Of a stretch of DNA of 64,000 nt, positions 32,904 through 47,472 are shown in pieces; position 1 is the stretch's first letter, and every line of letters starts with the position of its first letter. Source of the stretch: Umbelopsis ramanniana AG. Taxonomy: Eukaryota; Mucoromycota; Umbelopsidomycetes; Umbelopsidales; Umbelopsidaceae. A program made the translations under genes and the position numbers. The notes under the pieces are model-generated. The model searched no databases. It had not been told where the DNA came from and worked only from the letters and a program-made list of their open reading frames with translations. The stretch lies in contig NW_026252113.1 of assembly GCF_025399195.1 (NCBI RefSeq), positions 226,532 through 290,531 on the forward strand, written 5' to 3'.

Positions 32904-34030
32904 TGAATCGAAAGGAAAAAGGGAAGAGAGAAGAGGGAAAGGTTGAGTGAAAAACGGTAAAATTCCTTGATTTATCCCCAAAGGTTTGTAGCAGGGAAAG
33001 GGTCAGGTGGAGTGCTCAGACCAAGCGAGGAAAAAAAAATAAAGTGGGTAGAAAAAAAAAGGTGGAAAATCGATGTGTGCAATTGCTTCTTTATAAGCTC
33101 AAGGCGTTCGACAATCAAATAAATGCAAATGTGGAAGTGTCGGGCTGCAATCACCTCACCTCACTTTCCCTTCATCAAACTACATAGCTCCGAACCCAGC
33201 TTTTTCTTGCCAGACTAACCCTTCTCTATTGAAAACAATTTGTAGTGAACGTCCCTGCTTTTTCAACCTGGCTATCTTTTCAGGGAGATCAGCATGAATG
33301 CTACTCTCCTCGAAACCTGTTTCTTTTCCATTTTGTAAGCATGCCATCACACAACATAGTCGATAGCTTTTTTCGAAACTACGATCAACTGCAAGCAGAA
33401 CAGTGACACTTGTAACACCCGCAACTTCAAATCTGTGCCGATGATCCTAGAACCTGTTCCTTGTGCTTGCCTTTTTTCATTCCAGACAGCTTCTCTCTCC
33501 CCCCTTGCTAAAAAAAAAAAATTACCAGCTGATCTTCAATCCAATCCCTTCTGCTACCCTTAGCAACGTTTCGCAAAATGAAAAATTCACTAATATATTC
33601 CAGAGGCTTTTTCGAAGTTTGAAAAGCGCCTACTTACCATATTAACTCCTCGTGTGGCCTGCATTCGCTGAGAACATTTATTCATACAGTGGCATAGGAA
33701 AAATGGGCGAAATCGGGAGTGGCGGGTAGGGGACATGTTAGCACTCACTGGAGCGGAGCGAACACTAGCTTCCAAAAAACAATTTCTCGCTCAACAACCC
33801 ACACTAATGAGACGAGAAGTCTTTGCATCAGCCACCAGTATTTGGCTTAGGAAGCAGAAGTTCGTGGTCCGTTAAATGATATTATAAACTATCGCTCTTT
33901 GGAATTAGATGCCTGCCTTGAAGCGTTTACTCACGCTTTTTCTTTTCTTTTTTTTGATTTTGTATATTCCTTTTATTACAGTGGGTAGGCAAGTTACATG
34001 GAGGGTCTTTCAACAGGGTTGTTCTTTCAT
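32904..34030. other. 1.1 kb intergenic region
   Basis: Promoter side of the methyltransferase gene and 3' flank of the CDK gene. Purine-rich runs near 32920-33065. No credible gene. Confidence 0.45.
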
Positions 34031-35680
<1,650 letters not shown>

Positions 35681-35964
35681 TTAGCAAGTTGTGAATGCAG
35701 AAAGTTTGGTACAAATTTAACGCGTCAAAATTTGAAGCGGGAAAATTTCCAGCTTGAACAATTTTATTTTCGATTATTGCTGTTGACTGAGATCCAAACT
35801 CTTCCAAGTTGACTTGTCATATTCCTCACAGTACTGCAATGACGCTCATCGTAGATACTAAACGTTAAAGTTGAACAGACACCTTAGATTATTATAATGT
35901 TTATTTTCTTTATGAAAACGACTCATACAATGAAGAAGACTTGATGTTACTACATCACAAAATT

Positions 35965-37668
35965 CTAACGCAAGGACTTGGTTCTATACCAGTTGGCAGG
36001 ATTGTCACCAATGCACTCGCTAACAGTGGTTGGCTTATAACCCTTGCTCTTGACATAATCGAAAGCCCATGGAGCAAGTTGCTGAGAAGTAATTTGCAAA
36101 GGATCATGTTCAAGGGAAATGTGGCCAGGAACATCAGGGTTGGCGGCAATACCATTAAGGAAGTTGGTCTTCTCTGTTGCCAAGTTATTGACTTGCCAAT
36201 CATCGGTATCAACATCCCAAACGATAACTATAGATGGAGACAAGACTTTTTTGTTAGTAAAGTTGCGTTTGATCTCTCATTGTGAAGGAATTTTTCCTTA
36301 CCTTTGTAACCAAACTTGTTAAGAATCTTAAGAGAAGCATCGGTATATTCACCGTAAGGAGGTCTGAAGTAAGTAGGAATAACGCCCAAAATATCCAAAA
36401 AGGCATCTTCAAGCTTAGTGATTTCCAAGGTCAACTGGGCATCGGTCAAGGATGAGATGTTAGGGTGGGACCAGGTATGGTGAGCAATTTGATGACCAGC
36501 ATTGTAGGTTGCAATCAAAAAGTCCTTGTAGTCGTAGATGTTACCGTAGTTTTGGCCATTGATAAAGAAAGTGGCAGTGATCTTTTGTTCGTCTAGATAA
36601 TCAATGAGATCCTGAGTGTACTTGTATGGACCATCATCGAAAGTAACGGCAAAAGTGTTGGCTACACTGCAAGAGTAAACAGGAATGAGAGGGAAGGCGC
36701 CACCATTAGCACCAACTGCAACACAGAGACTAGTGCCAGGTTTCAAATCATTACAGCTCAATCCTTTGTTATAATTCAAAAGCTGTGTAAGGGTCAGATT
36801 GTTGTCGTCAGCAATGGTATAGCAAAGATCGCTATTGGTGATGAGGTGAGTCTTGGTGCATCCAAGGGTTGATGTACCAGTAGCCGCAGTGCTAGTAGAT
36901 GTCTTGGTGGCGGTGGTAGTCTTAGTGACTGTACCAACAGCTACGCAAAGAACGTCGCCGATTTGAAGCAAGTTGCAGTTTACGCTAGGGTTGTAACCCT
37001 CAAGCACTGTTAAAGCAAGGTTAAGAGAGGTAGCGATATCGTAGCAGGTATCCCCAGAGACCACTGTGTAAGTCTTTGTACATCCGGTCGCAGTTGAAGC
37101 AGCTGCGGAAGTGGTCGTGGTCTTTTTGGTGGTAGTGGTGGTAGGCTTCGTGGTGGTGGTAGTCTTCTTGGTGGTGGTGGTGGTAGGTTTCTTGGTGGTG
37201 GTAGTGGTCTTCTTGGTGGTGGTAGTGGTCTTCTTGGTGGTAGTAGTAGACTTCTTGGTGGTAGTAGTAGACTTCTTGGTGGTAGTAGTAGACTTCTTGG
37301 TGGTAGTAGTAGACTTCTTGGTGGTAGTGGTAGTCTTCTTAGTGGTAGTCTTGGTGGTTGTGGCGGCCGCGGTAGCAACACAGACCTTTGCACCAATACT
37401 CAAGTCAGTGCAGACAGAGCTGGGATTGGCATTCTGAAATGTGGAGAGCGACCAACCTGCCTTGGTGGCCAACACAGAGCCTGTAGGTTTAAAAAAAAAA
37501 ATAGCTAAAGTCAATCATCTGGTTTGTTATATTGGGATAAGTGAATGAGAGATATTTACAGGTATCACCCTTTACAATGGTGTGGTAACTGGTGCAAGTA
37601 ACGGCTTCAGATGGCTGTACAATAGCCGCGACGAATAAGGAGAGGATGGGAAGCAGAATGGTCTTCAT
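35965..37668 (-). CDS. secreted chitin deacetylase with three LysM domains (CE4)
   Basis: Exons 37668-37560, 37480-36302 and 36227-35965 give about 516 residues. A signal peptide (MKTILLPILSLFVAAIVQPSEA) leads to LysM1 (SYHTIVKGDTC), a long KKSTTTT linker, LysM2 (TYTVVSGDTCYDIATSLNL), a second Thr linker, LysM3 (THLITNSDLCYTIADDNNL) and a NodB domain. All five NodB motifs are present: TFDDGP, HTWSHPN, RPPYGEY, DVDTDDW and ISLEHD, so the metal triad and catalytic base/acid look intact. It removes acetyl groups from chitin in the wall or periplasm, making chitosan, a major wall polymer of Mucorales; LysM repeats would hold it on chitin. No GPI signal is visible at the C terminus. LysM3 has Asn-Ser-Asp where others have Gly-Asp-Thr. 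Confidence 0.94.
37186..37350 (-). repeat. 21-bp coding tandem repeat (KKSTTTT) in the LysM linker
   Basis: Seven-codon units encode Lys-Lys followed by Ser/Thr runs. Four central units are almost identical, the outer ones diverged. The period keeps frame on expansion or contraction. Confidence 0.8.
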
Positions 37669-37747
37669 GACTGAACGACGGTCTGCTGAACTGAGAAGGA
37701 AGGACGAGGACAAGAGAAGTGAAGTGGTGGCGAGCATGATGAAATTA

Positions 37748-37755
37748 TATTTATA
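37748..37755 (-). promoter_or_regulatory. TATA box of the chitin deacetylase gene
   Basis: On the minus strand it reads TATAAATA, about 80 bp upstream of the ATG at 37668. Confidence 0.45.
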
Positions 37756-39096
37756 CGACGGAGTCGATCTTCGCTGTGCCTGTTGTACAACGATATTCCG
37801 CATTTAGTCAATAGCTTTAAATTCTCTCTTGTTTACCAGGGTTCTCGACAATGAGATCGAAGGCTATCCCGTCAATGTTTTCTAGGCTACTTTCCCAACC
37901 TTCAACACAGAACCTCACCGTAACCACCACCATCTTCAAAGTGGATTGTACGTCTAGCAATATGTGTACCTATGCTCCTGGACGCCACCGAAATCTGACC
38001 TTCTATTCTAGGCCGCGCCATCTTTTATAAATTCATTGCCGTTCGCTACTTCGCCCGCTTTATGTCCCTTACAGACACTGCAACTAGCAGCATGTCACTT
38101 TCCTAGGCTGCAGAGCTTCTTTATTCGCATACGCAGTACACCTTTTTTTAGAGAATAGGCAATAAGCTTCACGATTGACATAGGTTCAGTCTCTCGTTTC
38201 AATGGTGATACTTGATTTTAAATGTCAGCGTCTGTGCAAGGCTCGCATGGAAAAAACTTTTGACGGCTCAGCACTCTTCAACACTGCCTGTATAGTTTCC
38301 ATGGCAACCACATTTTAGACTTCTTACTGAGCGTAAAAACGGAATGATGAATAGTCGACAACAACTGGTATCAGCAATTACCTGCATTGAATAACTACTT
38401 GAATGGGAATGGATCATAATGACACCCACCACGTGCGTCCGTTAAGCAACTAAGTGCATAGAACCATAGCCGGCTTCGACCTTGTTGCTCGTTTGTGAAG
38501 CTTTCTCTTCATCAAACTTTTCGAGCTGCATCATCATCTAGCTGTACTATCTCCTAATTATATCATTCGAGCGTGTATGGGTTGCCGACACATGGCCAAA
38601 AGTGATTAACACGCGGCATGATCTTCACACGTTATTTATATGGGATCTTCAAGTAACAGTTATGAGGCTATCTTAAAAAAAAAGGCTATGTTCTGCTAGA
38701 AGGTAGCAATGTTGAGACAAACGTTCTTGGTGTTGCGTAAAATAATAGCTTTTTGTGTTTACATGAAACCTTGTATCTATTGGGATCAGCGTGTCATGGA
38801 CACCTGTTATAAAATACAATACCATGAGCAAGTATTCGTTTGGCATCTTTTATGATGGTGGAAACCACCAGCTTGAAATTTTTCAATGAACCGTCTACGC
38901 AAAAAAACACCACTAACCACTGAACGTCAAGTCTTTCCTAGCTAAAATGCCTAAGTTAGCCCTTTGGTGGGCAGAAAAATTATTGGCTAGCGCTTGATTG
39001 CCTTGCTTTTAAAACTCCTTTTTGGAGTTCGCGAGTCATCTCAAGCTTGGTTGCATAAAATTACTTTTGCATTCTTTGGAGACAGCAAACAGCAAT
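37756..39096. other. 1.3 kb divergent intergenic region
   Basis: Promoter regions of chitin deacetylase (minus) and dynactin p150 (plus). No coding frame, RNA gene or repeat recognised. Confidence 0.45.
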
Positions 39097-42000
39097 ATGT
39101 CGTCGAGTGAAAGACGTCTCTCTGGCGTTTTGAGCAAAGACGCGCCATCCGAATTAACGGTAGATGCACGTGTAGAAGTTCAAGGCAAATTAGGAACCGT
39201 CCGATTCGTTGGCACTACCAGCTTTCAGACCGGAAAATGGGTCGGCATCGAACTAGATACACCTAATGGAAAAAACAGTGGTGTCGTTCAGGGAAAGCGA
39301 TACTTTGAATGCAAGACTAATCATGGTGTATTCGTGCGTCCTAGCCAAGTAAAACCATTATCAGCAGAGGTACATTTTTGCCTGTTTCAAACCCTGTACG
39401 AGTAAACCCCCCTTCCTCTATTAAACGCTTTGTAAATATCAATAGGAGGATTCGCAACCTTCTGCTACATCTCAACCAGGCAGAGGCTCGCCCCGAGCTA
39501 GTCAAGCGGCGGATAGCGTTCGCTCAGCTGCTCGTAAGACACCATCGCCATCATCAACGCTACTTCCATCACGAATTGGGACACCTGGCCGTACAACCAA
39601 AGCGCCAGCCACTTCACCCTCGACTCCACGGCGAACGCCCCTCACCTCTGCACGTAATACGCCATCACCAAGCTTGACTTCAGTGCGGCGTAAGAGATCA
39701 TCTAGCATAGCAAGTAAAGGCGAGTCGGCTCGACTTTCAAGAGACATGTCGAGCAAGATCGTCAAAGCAGATTTCATTGAAGAGGAAGTCACTGAAGGCG
39801 AAGACACAGGTACAGAAATGGACACCCCAGATGAAGAAGGTCCAGCTACACCTGAAGAAGTCGTGACTTCTGTACAGCCTGGAACTCGCTCTGATCAGAT
39901 GGTATCGCTTAAAGATTACGAAGAACTGCGTATGAAATTGAAGATCCTGGAGACCAAGCGACAGGAAGATAGAGAACGACATAGGGAGAATGAAAAGATC
40001 AAAGAAGAAGCTGAACAATTCTTGACCCTTCGTTCGAAGTTACAAGAGAAAGTCGCTGAACTTCAGCAAGATCTACGTGAAACCAAAAAGCAAGCCAAGG
40101 AATTAACCGCTGAAAATGAGCAATTGGAGTCAAAGTACAATGACGCCATCGAAGCTATGGAAATGATGACTTTGGACAAAGAAATGGCGGAAGAAAGATC
40201 TGAAAATTTGCAGCAGGAAGTTAATGTACTCAAGGATAAAATCGAAGAGATTAGCGTTGATCTCGAGGTGTTCAAGAAAGAGGGTGGTAAGTTGGATCCC
40301 ATCTCAGCACGTTTGGAAAAAGGCGGAATTTTTAACAACCATGCGGTGTATTTCTAGATCTCCTTAGTCGAGCAAGTGAAGTTGAAGGCGATGGAAAGCC
40401 TACTGTCGAAGTTTTGCAGTTGGAAAAGCAAAATGAGAGACTGAAGGAAGCTCTTGTACGGTATGTAATCATGCAGGGTGTGGTTGGTGGTCAGATAATA
40501 TATGCTCAACATCCATCTTTAGACTTCGCGATGTGACAACTGAGCAGGAAGCCGAACTGGATCGCAAGATTAAGGCTTTAGAGAAGGATAGTATCCAACT
40601 AGAAGAACTCAAAGGCAAGTATTCAATTTTTTTCTTTTCTTTTCGCAACACAATCACCATTTTCTAATCAATACCACTACGCACCTTTTAGTTCAACACG
40701 AAATTGTGAAAGAGAAACTAGATTTGGCCGAGAACCAAATTGAAGATTTGAAGATACGACTAGACGATGTGATTGGAGCTGAAGACTTGGTTGTACAGTT
40801 GACTGAGAAGAATCTCAACTTGAACGAGGTTTGTTTCAGGCATCTTTTCAATAGCCCTTCCACCTTTCTACATGTACAAGCGAAACTCATTCCTTTGTCA
40901 CTTAGAAAATTGAGGATATGCGTGCAACGGTGGAAGATCTTGAGGCACTAAAGGAACTGGCTGATGAATTGGAAGAGAATCATATGGAAACCGAAAAGCA
41001 ACTGCAAGCTGAAATCGACCATCGAGATATGCTTTTGCGTGGTCAGATGGAAAGACTAGGATCAGCTGAAGAGACAAATGCTGACTACGAAAACACTATC
41101 TCTCAGTTTAGAGAGCTTGTTTTGAATTTGCAAAAGTAAGCTTATCGTGGTGGCACAGTGTATTCGTTAATAACGATATCGAATGATGTTAACTCACCAT
41201 TTACCTACAGTGATCTTGAACAGCTTCGTCACCGAGAAGAAAGCCAGCTTTCTGAATCTCGCAATCTTAGCAGCCAGTCGCAAGCTATGATGTCTTTGAA
41301 TTTGCAATTGAGATCAACTGTTATGAAATCACAAGCCAAGGCGATTGATTTGGAACTACGAAAGCTGGATGCTTCACAAGCAACAGAGCGATTGACCTAT
41401 GTCCAAGCTTATCTGCCAGATTCCTTTTTCAAGACAGAAAATGACCCAATCTCTTGCTTGCTTCTCTTTAAGAGACTTTCCTTCAAAACCAAGTTGATTC
41501 TGAAGCATTTGGATCAAAATAATTCTGTGTCTGATCTTCTCAACGACAAAATTCCAGAATCACTTTTGTCAGTGTGTGATATGCGACAAAAGCTTGGCTG
41601 GCTCGAAGACTTGTCTAAGCGCTTCGTGGCTCATATTGAAGTTAGCTCAGTACAGGAATTCCTGAAATTCGGACAAGTTTACCATGATCTAGTAGGAACC
41701 GAGCGAAGACTGAACGGTATTGTGGAGTTATTGCGCTCAGAAGAATTACGAGAAAGTGAATGTATTGCCGATGTTCAGAGGATGATAGCGCAATTGGAAC
41801 ATTTATCCGAAGTATATCTCCCGCAGACTGATACCGCAAGCTCAGAATACTTCTTTGGATTGACTAGAGCATTGGACCATAACACCGATACCATCCTGGT
41901 CAGCACCAACTATTTGAAGCAGCTGATGCAATCATCTAATGCTAGTGACGAAGATGGTTTTGTCATTTCGGAAGGATGGGAGAAGCTGGAATACGATTTC

Positions 42001-43574
42001 GTTGAACCTATCACCAGACTAACCACACATGGCCGCGCATCGAAAACTTCCATCAAAAAGCTTTTGCGCAGATTGGAAGATTTGTCGGAACAAGCTCTCA
42101 CGCTACGACCGGAATATTTGGCTAATCTTAAAGACATGTATTCTAAGAGCAGCCGCATTGCACGACTCTGCGTTCAGGTAAGTAGGCAGAAATGTATAAA
42201 GCTGGCTAACATTGTAGCATAAGCACTAAACCCGTTCACTTGTCACCTTTGCTTTTTATCAGGTATTCAATGAGATATCTCATATGGTGCAGCAAAAGCG
42301 TGATAGTAAAGAACCAGTCAGCTTGGCAGTCATTCAACAAGTTCTATATAACAAGACCGATGAAATATTAGAAGTTTCCGAAAACTCAATGTTCGAAGGC
42401 ATCATTTCCAAGTTGAATAATCTATGCAGCGAGCTCAATGCTGTTGTAGACAGAGTTGCCGAAGACTCCAAGGCCGTCAAGATTATGTCTGCCAGCTCAC
42501 CTTGGCTCCAGCGAGCTTCTGATTTGAAAGCCGAGGTCGTGATCAATCACGATATGGAACGTAAACTTCAACAACACAACGATGAGATCTTGAAGCTCAT
42601 TAAAGATGTCAGGATGAAAGATCAATCTCTACAAGAGTCAGCGGTCAAAATTGAACTTCTCGAGAAGAGAATGGAAGGTGTCAAGAAACAAGGAGAACAG
42701 ATCGTTGAGCTTGAAAGCGGTCTTGCCAAGTCTCAATCGCAGATGCAAATGTATGCTGAAGCGATGGAGAACTTACAGGCTGAGTATGATAGCCTGGAAC
42801 AGGAAAATATTCAACTCAAGAAAGCAGCTGCTAAGCGTAATGAGAAGCCATCATCAACGACCAAGAGTTCAGAGTATGCTGAAGGTTCTTCCAATGCTCC
42901 TGAAGAACTTGTCACTGTTGAAAGCTATGCGTTGAAAACACAGGTACGGTATAAGCTAATCGTTAAAAAGGGGGTGGGGGTTTACTGCATAACTACGTTT
43001 ATACTGACAGTTCTCACCTTAGCTCGATCATCTCAAGAGTGCAGTGCGGTACTTGCGTGCGGAGAATACTCATCTCAAGAGCAAAGAGTACATGAAGACT
43101 CTCAATATGGATGGTTTACCTGATGTACCTGCTGCCGCAAATAACGATAGCGCCATTTCCAAAGAAGCACTCCGTTCCATTGCATTGGAAAGTAAGGCTT
43201 TGATTCATGACATCCGTAGTGTCAGCGCAGCCTCCAAGGTGATTCGATTACAACCAGCTCAGCAAGGCAAATGGAGATCACAAAAGTCGAATGCTGAATA
43301 CCAATACCAACAACAACAATCTGTTCTCTATACTCTGCAGAAACGCAGTTTCGAGTTGCGACACAAGGTGGATACCATGCAGCAGACGTTACCAAAGCGC
43401 ACGTCCTCATCAGCAAAATCTACTGGAGCTAGCCCAGATTCCACGAGCTATTCATTAGCAAGGATCCAAATACCCAAGATACCACAATTGAAATCTCTTC
43501 AATCTGTTCACAAGAACATCAATTTGTCCAGCTTCAGTGAATTTGAAAAAGTTCATGCTGTATTTGTGCGATAA
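39097..43574 (+). CDS. dynactin subunit p150Glued
   Basis: Nine exons, 39097-39369, 39446-40286, 40358-40460, 40523-40614, 40692-40828, 40906-41135, 41211-42177, 42263-42943 and 43023-43574, give about 1291 residues. An N-terminal CAP-Gly domain (GTVRFVGTTSFQTGKWVGIE and GKRYFECKTNHGVFVRP) binds microtubule ends. A basic Ser/Pro/Thr linker follows, then a long coiled coil (about residues 280-600), the dynactin globular region (YLPDSFFKTENDPISCLLLF), a second coiled coil and a C-terminal basic part. It activates and tethers cytoplasmic dynein for nuclear and organelle transport in hyphae. The intron after exon 4 uses a GC donor (GCAAGT at 40615), required by the frame. Confidence 0.93.
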
Positions 43575-43990
43575 TCCTCATACCATCTTTTGTAATCTAT
43601 AGAACTGCCACGGCGGTTGTTGTAAAGCATTAGCGGTTGCTTACTTTTCACGATATTTTTGATACTTAATTTCATCATCCCACTACTGTCTAACGTCATA
43701 CGGTACTATAAAGAATTGAAGCAAATCCCTATACAACTTTCAGTGCACACACAACGATCATCCCGTCAGAACCATATTAATATGTTTGAAAAGGTGCCTG
43801 CGCCTCGAGCAATGCGTGGGCGACGAGCACAATGCTACTTTCATTTCATCATTGACTCACGCTCTCGATTATAACCCCGTCTTCGAAAAAAAGAAAATTT
43901 ATGCTTGCATTATTCGTCACGCCAAGTAAAAGTACAAAGAAAATATAAATAATGATAATGCTATTGATAATGAAATACTGATGAGATTAT
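43575..43990. other. convergent 3' region
   Basis: 3' flanks of dynactin p150 and the arrestin-like gene. Nothing recognised. Confidence 0.5.
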
Positions 43991-45219
43991 TTATCTGTAC
44001 AAAGCCGTTTCTGAGAATTGATAGCGAGGCAATAACCGCATTATGGTGGTTTTTCCTCGCTTTGACCGGTCGCTGTCCTTACGCAAACATGGACATGCAT
44101 GAGCATTACACTCGTAACTGACAGCAACCTCAGCTTTGGCGCATTCCTCGTATTGAGGTGGTGATTCTGTTAATATAGGTGCTAACCGGCAGCAAAGGAT
44201 TTCAAATGGACTTTCTAATAGAGCCTCATGCATAATGCCTTCCTTTTCCACTTTCACTGTAAGCTTGGCCCAATGAGTAATGACAATGTCTTGACTTCTG
44301 ACCGTAGGCTTTAATACAAATTGGCAGGTGGGAATAGGAAAGACAAAGCGACCCTGGAGGGGAGTGGATAGGTTCCAGTCCAGATCTTTGAGGTTCATGT
44401 ATTGGCCTTCTGTAAACGGTTTGTCGGCGTTGACATGATGATATGCCCATTTCAGCACGGCAATGCTGTGGTCTGTCTGTTGTACTCCCTCTTCTTGAAC
44501 CCGGACAAGCCTTTTTTCCGTGACATTGAATAAAACAGACTTTATCTTGATTGGGTGCTGAGGATCTTGTGCTGTAATATTGAGATCTATACCCAAGTGA
44601 TCGCCTAAAATGGCAGCTGGACAGTCAAATGCGAAATCACATTCCACGCCTTCTATTTTTCGATGGGCTGAAACATATCGCATGTCCAGTGGACTAAGTT
44701 CTGGATATCGAATCAAAAACATTGGAACACTGGTGGTTATGCTATTGAATAGAGCTCCAGTTCGACGTAATTTAGCCGTGATCTTATAGGATATGGTTCC
44801 ATTGTTGAGCTCGATTGTAGGCGGTAGTGTATTGGGAATTGGAAATTCAAATGGAAGATGATATCGACCAGCTTCCAGCTTCGGAAGATTGGCTGGTGGT
44901 GGAACGGATAATTGAACAGAATGCAATTGTCTCGTATGAGTCAAATCACCTCGTCGACCTACTCCTGAACAGATTAATCAATAAACACTAAAAGTAGCTT
45001 GATCAGATTACTGAAAACTTTAAAAGTACCTTGCGGCCAGAGAGTGAGGCAAGTGCCAGAAAACTCGACTTCAATGGGACCACAGATTGTAATGGGTTTT
45101 TCCAGATCCAAAATGATGTTTCCCCAGACCATGTAGGTTTCGATCTTAGGTTTGATGTAGACTTCGTAGGAATCCATCTGTATTTGAAGCTGGATACCAT
45201 GATGGACCAATTTGTTCAT
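43991..45219 (-). CDS. arrestin-like (alpha-arrestin) adaptor with PPxY
   Basis: Exons 45219-45030 and 44964-43991 give about 387 residues. The N-terminal arrestin fold has ICGPIEVEFSGT, LPFEFPIP, ISYKITAKLRRTG and MFLIRYPEL; the C-terminal arrestin half contains IKIKSVLFNVTEKRLVRV, GRFVFPIPTCQFVLKPT and HWAKLTVKVEK. ESPPQYEEC near the end is a PPxY motif, the docking site for WW domains of the Rsp5/Nedd4 ubiquitin ligase. Alpha-arrestins link the ligase to plasma-membrane transporters and receptors for endocytosis. The target here cannot be inferred. A Cys/basic tail (ACPCLRKDSDRSKRGK) follows. Confidence 0.85.
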
Positions 45220-46298
45220 GGTGATACGAATAGATAGTTTAATGGGCTGCCACTAGGGATTTAGAAATATTGCATAATAAAAAGAGGGAGGTATGTCCAC
45301 AACTACAATGTTCCAGTACGCGCTTTTATGGAGATGAAGAAAATTTTGATGAATAATCTTTCATCTTGCTACGCAGAAAAACCCGTCGCAAAAACCGTCC
45401 ATAGCTTCCAGGTCACACAAACAGAAGTATCATTCATTCCACATGCCTTTAAATAACTCCATTAAGCTTTTGTGCTGAAGATGAGAAGTATCCGCTTCAA
45501 TTCGATGCATGATTCATGGACTTGTCATCTCACTAAATCGTGCATCACATTGATCTCCTTTGACCGGAGCCCGCTTTGACCCTGTCATGAAAGTGGGCTG
45601 CAGACGCTGCTATCTCTTATCGCAATGATACTCTTTTTGGCACGATGAAGATCCACATCTGATATACCCGATCTTGGAGCCATTGATAAAGTCTCTTCTA
45701 TTCGTAATGGAGAGTCACCGTGATACTGGGTACAGCTTTGTCACTTTAATACTCACAGCTCCGAAAGAGCGTTTACCCCCAGCCCAGATGGCGCTCGTTC
45801 TCACCTTATGAGTCACAGAAGATCAAATGACATGGTGTATACCGGCACTTCGGCGTATCCTCACTCCATTGAATGGGCAGTGGTAGCTACTCCAGATGCA
45901 GTAGTAGTTTTCCTGGCAAGAAGATATGTCCATATGTTCATATCTACGTCAAGACTGCAGGATTAATTGGCCAAGTTTCCGTTAAGCAACTGCGCCACGC
46001 ACGAGCCGGGTTTTCTCTAGGGCCGTCGTTGTTCGGTATATTACATTGTACCCCGTCACCTTGTATTACGTTCCGAGCATCTGTAACAAATAAATATACC
46101 ATTGCAATCAACATCTGAGTCAGAAACATCCACCCTTTGCTATGACAGCAGTACCCACATCTCATGGACAAAACAACCCACACCCGTAAAACGATGGCAA
46201 AGGCATTGAGAGGGGCTTTTACAAAACTCTAAATTCTGCGATAATTTTTATTACTCTTCAGGTCAATTTGTAAGGGTTGATGTTTTTTTACACATGAG
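45220..46298. other. 1.1 kb intergenic region
   Basis: Promoter side of the arrestin-like gene and 3' flank of prohibitin. Short frames only. A stretch at 45983-46020 resembles a tRNA A-box but has no matching B-box or cloverleaf. Confidence 0.45.
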
Positions 46299-47472
46299 TT
46301 ATTTGGACTTTTCAGCGGCATTCCTGTTGTTGAAAGGACCATTTAATTACGGTAAGCAAGTCACAAATGTGTACAGGGTTCCTAACTTACTTGTTAGCGT
46401 TGACATTAAGCAACAAGGTGTCGGAATCCAACATGACTCTGTTGCCGCTTCTAGCAATGACTTGAGAGATTTCACGAGCAGTGTCAATTCTCTTCAAATC
46501 CAAGAAACCAGGCTTGTTCTTGATAGCTTCACCAATGAGTTCTGCACTCTTGGCTTCACCCTGAGCGCGGACAATGATGGATTGCTTCTCTTGTCTAGCC
46601 TTGTCAACGACGAAAGCAGCTCTCTGTGCATCCTGCTGAGCAATTTGCTTAGCTTCGACAGCACCTTCGAAACCGGGACTACGAAGGGATTGGAAGGGTT
46701 ACTAAGAGTTGCGAAGGTGTAGAATAATGATTGGCGCATCAATGCTTACCTGAAGCCAACATGGGTAATGGAAACATCATCGAGGACAATGTTGAAACGG
46801 AGAGCGCGGCGAACAAGGTTCTCACGGACAAGGCGAGACACTCGCTCACGCTGAGTGATAAGTTGAGAGGCGTTGAATTGAGCAACAACTGACTTGAGAA
46901 CTTCATTGACGATAGAAGGAAGGACACGCTCGTCATAGTCCTGTCCAAGAGTACGGTAGACAGTAGCAAGCTGGTCTACTCGAGGCTTGGAAAGCACACG
47001 GCAAGTAATGTTGACCATTTGAAGATCTACATTGTGTGATTGTGTAAGAAATACTAAGGCAATATAATTGTTATAACGAACTTATGATTACTTACCCTTG
47101 GTACCAGTCAAAGAAGCAACATTGCGAGGTTTGGCTCGGACATCGTAGATAATGGGAGTTTCGAACCAGGGAACGACGAAATGAGTTCCTTCATTGTAAA
47201 TCTTGTTTTGGACGCCAAAAAGACGAGTGTACTTGATAGCACGGTGACCACCATCAACTGTAGTGGAGAGTGTTTAGTGATCGCTTTTTTTTTTTTTCTC
47301 CAGGATAAAAAAAGGCGCAGCCATAATTACCGTTGAAAAGAGAAGCATTGATGCCATAACCGAGAGCACCGAGGGTAATGATAGCACCTGCTGCTCCTCC
47401 AATTCCCTTTCCGGAACCCTTGGGGAACATACCGCCAAGTCGTTGTGCCGCTTGCTTCGCCTGTTGAGCCAT
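46299..47472 (-). CDS. prohibitin-2 (mitochondrial inner membrane scaffold)
   Basis: Exons 47472-47331, 47257-47096, 47026-46750, 46678-46391 and 46323-46299 give about 297 residues. The N terminus has a basic stretch and a hydrophobic anchor ([21 protein letters not shown]). The SPFH/PHB domain follows ([57 protein letters not shown]), then the coiled coil ([20 protein letters not shown]). The Phb2-type [12 protein letters not shown] segment separates it from Phb1. With Phb1 it forms ring complexes in the inner membrane that stabilise respiratory proteins and m-AAA protease. The last exon is only 25 nt (ending NAAEKSK); retention of the last intron would stop the protein after one more Lys codon. 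Confidence 0.93.

Noticed and set aside
37111-37437. A plus-strand frame rich in VVVVFLVVVVD that looks like a membrane protein.
   Set aside because: It is the reverse strand of the KKSTTTT repeat of the chitin deacetylase linker; hydrophobicity is an artefact of the repeat.
38438-38452. GTTAAGCAAC, reminiscent of 5S rRNA, also present near 45983.
   Set aside because: The surrounding bases do not match 5S rRNA; the shared 13-mer is too short to call an RNA gene.
45983-46020. Possible tRNA (A-box-like TGGCGCAGTTGC on the minus strand).
   Set aside because: No B-box (GGTTCGA) at the right distance and no cloverleaf pairing.
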